DNA of 64,000 bases from Candidatus Sumerlaeota bacterium (lineage in GTDB: Bacteria; Sumerlaeota; Sumerlaeia; MWCT01; JAUWMI01): contig JAUWMI010000012.1 of assembly GCA_030613245.1 (NCBI GenBank), forward strand, positions 1-64,000. The letters are read 5' to 3'. This document shows positions 59,483 through 64,000 of this stretch, piece by piece. Position numbers and translations under genes: made by a program. The stretch's first letter is position 1, and the number at the start of each line of letters is the position of its first letter. The notes beneath the pieces are model-generated. The model had not been told where the DNA came from, ran no database searches, and saw nothing but the letters and a program-made list of their open reading frames with translations.

Positions 59483-62400
59483 ATGGGCCGTTACAGGGCA
59501 ATAATCGGCTGTGTGACAATGCTGCTGCTTTTCTCACTTTGTGCCGCGCAGCCTGTGATTGCCGCTATGATTCTCTTTGACAATTCGAAGAATGAGCAGG
59601 CAGCCAATGCCGACTGGGTGATTGACAATAATTTCCCCACGCCCCAACCCTTGCAGCCTACAGGCCCTAACAGCTGGCTCGGTGCCCTGTCCTCGTGGGG
59701 ATACGAGCTCTACCTGCTTGGCCATACCCTCAAGACTCTTCCTCCCACTTCAGATATTACATATGGCAGCCCGTCAAATCCCCAGGATCTGACGCTTTTT
59801 GATCTTTTCCTAGTCCCGGAACCGCAAAACCTCTTTACGGCATCCGAGAAGCAGGCACTGCTCGATTTCGTTGAGAACGGTGGTGGGCTGTTCATCATTG
59901 GCAATCACAGGGGATCGGATCGTGACAATGACGGCTTCGACTCTACCCAGGTGTGGAATGATCTGAACATCAAAGATTATTTCGGCATGCAGTTCAGCTC
60001 AACGAGTATATCCGGCATAACCAGTAATCGCAACACGCAGCATCCTCTCATCTCAACGACAACTTACGGCCCAGTGACCACACTCAGCTTGCATGCCGGT
60101 AATACCCTCACGCTATTCCCGACCCTCAATTCCTCGGTAGAAGGCCTCTTCTGGCTGAGTGGCTCCCTACAGGGTACCACGAACGTGGTGGCTGCCGCGT
60201 GCACCTATGGACTTGGCCGCGTCGTATGTATTACTGACAGCTCCCCTATGGACGACGGCACAGGTGCACCTGGCGATAGTCTGTATCCAAACTGGGGCGA
60301 CACTCAGGCCACGCACGCAGCTTTTTTCCTAAGCGCCACAGCCTATCTGCTCGGCCTGGAGGAACAGAATACGGCCCCTACCATCAGTCTGGGGAATCAC
60401 CACCCTGAGCAGCCAACTTACTTTAATCCGGTCATTCTTCATGCGCAAATCACTGACACGACAGGCGAAGTGGTGAGCGCATCGGCCGTCTACAAGATTG
60501 GAACCAATGATCAATTCACCACCCTGGCGATGGAGCTTATCAGTGGCACCACGAAGGATGGTCTCTGGAAAACTACAGCAGCCATCCCACCTCAGACGTC
60601 AGACACATTGGTTTCATACTACATCATGGCGTCCGACGACGGCACCCCGCCGTTGAGTGCGGTTGCGCCATCCAGAGCTCCTGCCACGCTGTATTCGTAC
60701 GTGGTTTCCGGAGAAGATACTCTGGACGTTTCGGGCTGGAAGATCGAACAACAGAATAGTACAGCCTCGCTGGTGCTGCCGCCAGGTACCTCTCTGCGAC
60801 CAAAGCGATACCTTCTCATCGGACGCAACAGCGACCGGGAGGCATTTGAGGCGTTCTGGGGTGTTACGCTCGATCCAGCTATTCAGTATATTCGCAGCAC
60901 GAATCTTTCCGGAGGCCAGGAGTTCCCAACCATCAACGGAGATGAGATCTACACATTAAAGAATACAGACGACTTCAGTGTTGATGGGCCAACGATTGCA
61001 CTCCAAAGCGGACAGACTGCGCAGCGCGTTAATCCAGGCGATTCTGCCAGTCAGACCACCAGCTGGCTCGTGACAAGTGCCAGTGAGGCCTCACCGGGAG
61101 CCGGAGCAGGCACAACATCAAATGCCGGCGTGGTTATTAATGAATTCTCCGATGCGCTTGGGTCGGGCAATTACATATATGAGTTTATCGAGCTCTACTA
61201 TGACGCAGTAGCTCCCTTTCCGCCACAGATCACTTCCGTTAACGAAAACAGCAACGGCCGTACGTTGATCCAGAACGACGTGCTCACCGTGACCCTCCAG
61301 GGTGATGCAGGCTCAACAGCCTCGTTCGACATCAGTACTGTTGCACAAGAGCTGCCGATGAGTGAAAGTTCGCCCGGTTCGTACACTGGTTCATTTCTCG
61401 CTCCGCCAGGAATCCGCGTGGTTAATGCCTTGGTGCTTGGCCGGTTGGAAAATGCCTTCGGGACTACGGTGCGCTACGCACCAACCACGGTGAGCATTGA
61501 CTCGGGCGAGAGCATTTCCATCGGAAGTCTTGAGAGCTGGTCATTCTCAGGAACCACGTCACCGTTTCGTCCGCCGGAAGCCGTATTCAATCAGGGCCTA
61601 CAGCTCACCGCACTGAGCAATACGGATACGTTTGGCTACTGGCTGAGCGCGGTGGATACACCGGTGATAAACCAGAGTATCTATCGCGCCACTTTCCACG
61701 TGTCCACCGATGTCACTGACAGTGGGCGTGTTCCCCAAATCCGTCTGCGATTCGTATCCTCCAGCGGAATGCTCAGCTTCGCCACTGTGGTCGAAAGCAC
61801 GGGAGCCGGCGATGCCTCGCCAACCCCAGTTGGCCAGCAATACGAGGTGTACTTTTCACCCGGCTGTCTGCCCGAAGGCGAGACACTGGGCCTGGCGTTT
61901 GATCTCTTAAACTTTAACCCATTTGATGCCACACCCGCAACCATGCAGCTTGACGCTGCAGAATTGGTGCGTTTGTCTCGAACGGCATTTGACAATGCAA
62001 CCGTGCTCAAGCAGTACACATTTGACACAGATGAGGAGGGCTGGCTGTTCACAGCCATTCCTTCTTTCTTCACTCCTCCCGAAGCTGCCCGCAGAGATGG
62101 GAAGCTGGAATTACAAGCTACTGACAGCACCAACACATTTGGCTATTGGGTAAGCCCTGTGGAGGTGGCATTAACGCCCGGCTACATTTACCGAGCTCTG
62201 GCCACCGTAAGCACGGAGATTAGCGACCAGTCGCGTGTTGCGGATCTTCGGCTGCGTCTCATGACTGAGAACAACCAGCTCGCTGGTGCGCTGAGTGTCC
62301 ATTCGGCGGGCTCAGGCGACTGCTCGCCCACACCTCAAGGCGTTGCGTATGAACTGTATTTAGTCCCGCTGCCTGATAGCATCAGTGCTCCGTTTAACCA

Positions 62401-62512
62401 TTGCGTGGCGGCGTTTGATCTCCTGAATTTCGATCCAGACGATGATGCCACAGCCAATCTACTTCTCGATTCCATGGTTATTGAGGAGCTGGTTCCTCCT
62501 CAGTTTCCTTGA
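59483..62512 (+). CDS. Large secreted protein with lamin-tail-like and twin C-terminal modules
   Basis: Encodes 1,009 residues from the ATG at 59483, chosen since it gives a standard signal peptide (M-G-R-Y-R, hydrophobic run, Q-P-V-I-A-A); an ATG at 59468 and a TTG at 59414 are in frame. First domain resembles a glutamine-amidotransferase-like or DUF4350-type fold (D-L-F-L-V-P-E, E-N-G-G-G-L-F-I-I-G-N). A lamin-tail-like segment follows (D-V-S-G-W-K-I-E, R-Y-L-L-I-G, then V-V-I-N-E-F-S-D). The C-terminus has two related modules of about 140 residues (both with T-F-G-Y-W, S-R-V or G-R-V plus R-L-R, A-F-D-L-L-N-F). Probably a surface or extracellular protein; no catalytic site is clear. Confidence 0.7.
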   Translation: MGRYRAIIGCVTMLLLFSLCAAQPVIAAMILFDNSKNEQAANADWVIDNNFPTPQPLQPTGPNSWLGALSSWGYELYLLGHTLKTLPPTSDITYGSPSNPQDLTLFDLFLVPEPQNLFTASEKQALLDFVENGGGLFIIGNHRGSDRDNDGFDSTQVWNDLNIKDYFGMQFSSTSISGITSNRNTQHPLISTTTYGPVTTLSLHAGNTLTLFPTLNSSVEGLFWLSGSLQGTTNVVAAACTYGLGRVVCITDSSPMDDGTGAPGDSLYPNWGDTQATHAAFFLSATAYLLGLEEQNTAPTISLGNHHPEQPTYFNPVILHAQITDTTGEVVSASAVYKIGTNDQFTTLAMELISGTTKDGLWKTTAAIPPQTSDTLVSYYIMASDDGTPPLSAVAPSRAPATLYSYVVSGEDTLDVSGWKIEQQNSTASLVLPPGTSLRPKRYLLIGRNSDREAFEAFWGVTLDPAIQYIRSTNLSGGQEFPTINGDEIYTLKNTDDFSVDGPTIALQSGQTAQRVNPGDSASQTTSWLVTSASEASPGAGAGTTSNAGVVINEFSDALGSGNYIYEFIELYYDAVAPFPPQITSVNENSNGRTLIQNDVLTVTLQGDAGSTASFDISTVAQELPMSESSPGSYTGSFLAPPGIRVVNALVLGRLENAFGTTVRYAPTTVSIDSGESISIGSLESWSFSGTTSPFRPPEAVFNQGLQLTALSNTDTFGYWLSAVDTPVINQSIYRATFHVSTDVTDSGRVPQIRLRFVSSSGMLSFATVVESTGAGDASPTPVGQQYEVYFSPGCLPEGETLGLAFDLLNFNPFDATPATMQLDAAELVRLSRTAFDNATVLKQYTFDTDEEGWLFTAIPSFFTPPEAARRDGKLELQATDSTNTFGYWVSPVEVALTPGYIYRALATVSTEISDQSRVADLRLRLMTENNQLAGALSVHSAGSGDCSPTPQGVAYELYLVPLPDSISAPFNHCVAAFDLLNFDPDDDATANLLLDSMVIEELVPPQFP

Positions 62513-62700
62513 ATGTAGCTCTCGGATCGGACACAAGCCCATGCTCAGGCCTGAATAAAGGTGCCATCAGGACTGCTGGAGAGCGTCCGGCTGGCATGGT
62601 CAATGCCTGGGAGGGAGATCTTTAGAAAACACGCGTCTTTTCAATTGACAATTCTTTCTCCGTACTATCTAGTTTTTTCATTGAAAAGCGGAGATAGGCT

Positions 62701-63861
62701 ATGCGAAATTCCGTTGTGAAGGAGGAGCCATGTATTATGCATAGGCGACTCGCGCTCTTGGTGGTTATAGGAATCGTGGTGGGAAACATTTGTGGCGCCA
62801 GAGAGATTGAGCCCTTAGCGGGCGAGCTGGTGGCAGTATCGAAAGTGGTCTCGGGTCAGACCGAGCAGGAGGCCATTGAGCAGGCGTGCCAACAAGCTGT
62901 AAATACCTGTGTAGGAAGAGTGTATATGGGCAAAACTCTTGTCATGGCGCGAAGCCTGCTCGACAAGTACCTTCAGCAGCATTACAAGCGCTTTATTATG
63001 TCCAAGGCTGTGTATCAAAAACGCTACGAAAAAAAAGGCCAAGTTATACTAGACATAAACGTCTACGTGAATTTCGACAGTCTCGTCAAAGATCTCGATG
63101 AAAAGCGGTTTCTCTACAAGCCGCGCATTCGTCCCTTCTTCTATGTCTTCCTCGAAGAGGTCTTGGAAGACCAGCATGCACCGTATACCATCGGCAGCGA
63201 TACGATTTTCGACATCCTGATCGAAAAGACGGTACGGGTCAGCGAAGAGCCGATTCAGAACCCACCGCCCAACATTGACGTCTCCAAAGATCCAGAGCTC
63301 TTTCAGCAAGCTATCATGGCTGCCCAGAAGGTTGGCGTTGGCCTCTTCATCACTGGAACTTCAACCACCCGACTCATCAAGGCTCAGGAACTTTACTACG
63401 ACCTTTACTACTTCTATGAAACTCACATGCACCTCAAGCTGGTCCGGGTTGATACGGGAGACATCCTCTTTGAAACGGATGCAACAGCCAGCTCCGGCCA
63501 TATCAACCGCGAGCGGGCAGTTGAACTCTGTATTCAGCGTGCTGCCAATATGGCCACTCTCAAGGTTATCGGGGCCTATCTGAAGACCTGGAAGCATATG
63601 ATGCTGAACGTCGCTGACTATCAGCTTATGTTTACCGGCATCTCGCCTGATCAACTCGATCTCGTTGCAAAGATGCTCAAGGCCCTGGCACCAGAGACCG
63701 AAGTGTACGTCAAGGCCTATTACAATCGCATTGCCGTGGTCAATCTGATCTACAAAGGCGAACGCAGCGAGTTAATCCAGGCAATTCAGCGGTTGCCATA
63801 CCCTCGTTTGAAAATCATGATAGAGAAGCCGACTGCGCTCGAGGTGCAAATTGAGACTTAA
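62701..63861 (+). CDS. Exported protein with FlgT-N-like domain, function unknown
   Basis: Encodes 386 residues from the ATG at 62701 with GGAGATAGG upstream; an ATG at 62737 after AAGGAGG would give a shorter, more standard signal peptide. After the hydrophobic start (L-A-L-L-V-V-I-G-I-V-V-G) comes a segment of about 90 residues of the form T-E-Q-E-A-I-E-Q-A-C-Q-Q-A-V, V-Y-M-G-K-T-L-V, K-A-V-Y-Q-K-R-Y and Q-V-I-L-D-I-N-V-Y-V, like the FlgT N-terminal domain of envelope assembly proteins. A middle domain of mixed strands follows, with L-F-I-T-G-T-S-T-T. No flagellar gene is near, so a role in another envelope machine is more likely. Confidence 0.6.
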   Translation: MRNSVVKEEPCIMHRRLALLVVIGIVVGNICGAREIEPLAGELVAVSKVVSGQTEQEAIEQACQQAVNTCVGRVYMGKTLVMARSLLDKYLQQHYKRFIMSKAVYQKRYEKKGQVILDINVYVNFDSLVKDLDEKRFLYKPRIRPFFYVFLEEVLEDQHAPYTIGSDTIFDILIEKTVRVSEEPIQNPPPNIDVSKDPELFQQAIMAAQKVGVGLFITGTSTTRLIKAQELYYDLYYFYETHMHLKLVRVDTGDILFETDATASSGHINRERAVELCIQRAANMATLKVIGAYLKTWKHMMLNVADYQLMFTGISPDQLDLVAKMLKALAPETEVYVKAYYNRIAVVNLIYKGERSELIQAIQRLPYPRLKIMIEKPTALEVQIET

Positions 63862-64000
63862 TGTGCCTTGATGCAATGAGTGCCTGGCAGAGGTTCAAGG
63901 TTGGACTCTGGGGTTCTGAAGGAAAATCCGGCGGATCGAGAGTGGGAGAAAGAAGACGTCGTACCTGAATGTCTTGGCCATTCCAGAATACCTGTCTTGT

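Noticed and set aside
1-64000. tRNA or rRNA genes
   Set aside because: The gaps were scanned for T-loop-like GGTTCRAATC patterns and rRNA-like sequence; none was found.

Overview
The window is about 64 kb of bacterial chromosome of mid GC content, with dense genes and intergenic gaps full of palindromic repeats. The organism is a diderm with lipopolysaccharide: lpxB, a Kdo/WaaP-type lipopolysaccharide kinase, an envelope sugar-phosphate transferase, a PEGA protein, a GerMN protein and a LolCDE/MacB-like exporter are present. Two TIGR04073-type exosortase-associated proteins and a large pseudopilin locus point to the PVC superphylum (Verrucomicrobia, Lentisphaerae, Kiritimatiellae) or a nearby uncultured phylum such as Omnitrophota or Sumerlaeota. 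No rRNA, tRNA or ribosomal protein gene is available to decide. No tRNA, rRNA, CRISPR array or complete transposase was seen.

Layout. 0-9 kb: partial PEGA protein, Nudix hydrolase, TIGR04073 pair with a terminator, a short citrate-synthase-family enzyme (citryl-CoA lyase type), HD hydrolase, a large secreted protein, a decayed GIY-YIG element and a leuC/leuD pair split by a palindromic element. 9.5-19.7 kb: glycosyltransferase, NtrC-type sigma-54 activator, ROK kinase, PfkB kinase, RNase R, LPS kinase and a sodium:solute symporter. 19.8-22.3 kb: an AT-rich accessory island with a palindromic element, a HEPN-like gene bracketed by two attC-like sites (an integron gene cassette without a visible integrase), and an Mrr-type endonuclease bracketed by a 12-bp perfect inverted repeat. 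22.4-36.6 kb: GerMN protein and a zinc-ligand-less amidase, rhomboid protease, sugar-phosphate transferase, Gfo/Idh oxidoreductase overlapping lpxB, alcohol dehydrogenase, mnmA, an orphan 442-aa protein, queH and a NamZ/DUF1343 protein.

36.6-47.5 kb is the most striking region. It holds three tandem modules of type IV pilin-like genes, each headed by a sequence matching a sigma-54 (-24/-12) promoter exactly (GG-N10-GC), and two of them end in near-identical hairpin terminators. The first module keeps only a pseudogene of its minor pilin. A fourth promoter copy is decayed and abuts argH. The sigma-54 activator at 10.9 kb is a candidate regulator, but that link is inferred.

47.5-64 kb: argininosuccinate lyase, purple-acid-phosphatase-like metallophosphoesterase, nadB, a solitary CofG-like radical SAM enzyme, an ABC exporter (ATPase, FtsX-type permease, lipoprotein adaptor), a secreted protein of about 1,010 aa with twin C-terminal modules, and an exported protein with a FlgT-N-like look.

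Intergenic DNA carries several repeat families: short GTAGGGRC palindromes (six copies); three composite elements bounded by TTGGAGTGCG inverted repeats; a GIY-YIG remnant between structured inverted ends; and common low-complexity inverted repeats. One short palindrome lies in an insertion of about 110 bp that interrupts one copy of the duplicated pilin flank, while the other copy is uninterrupted.
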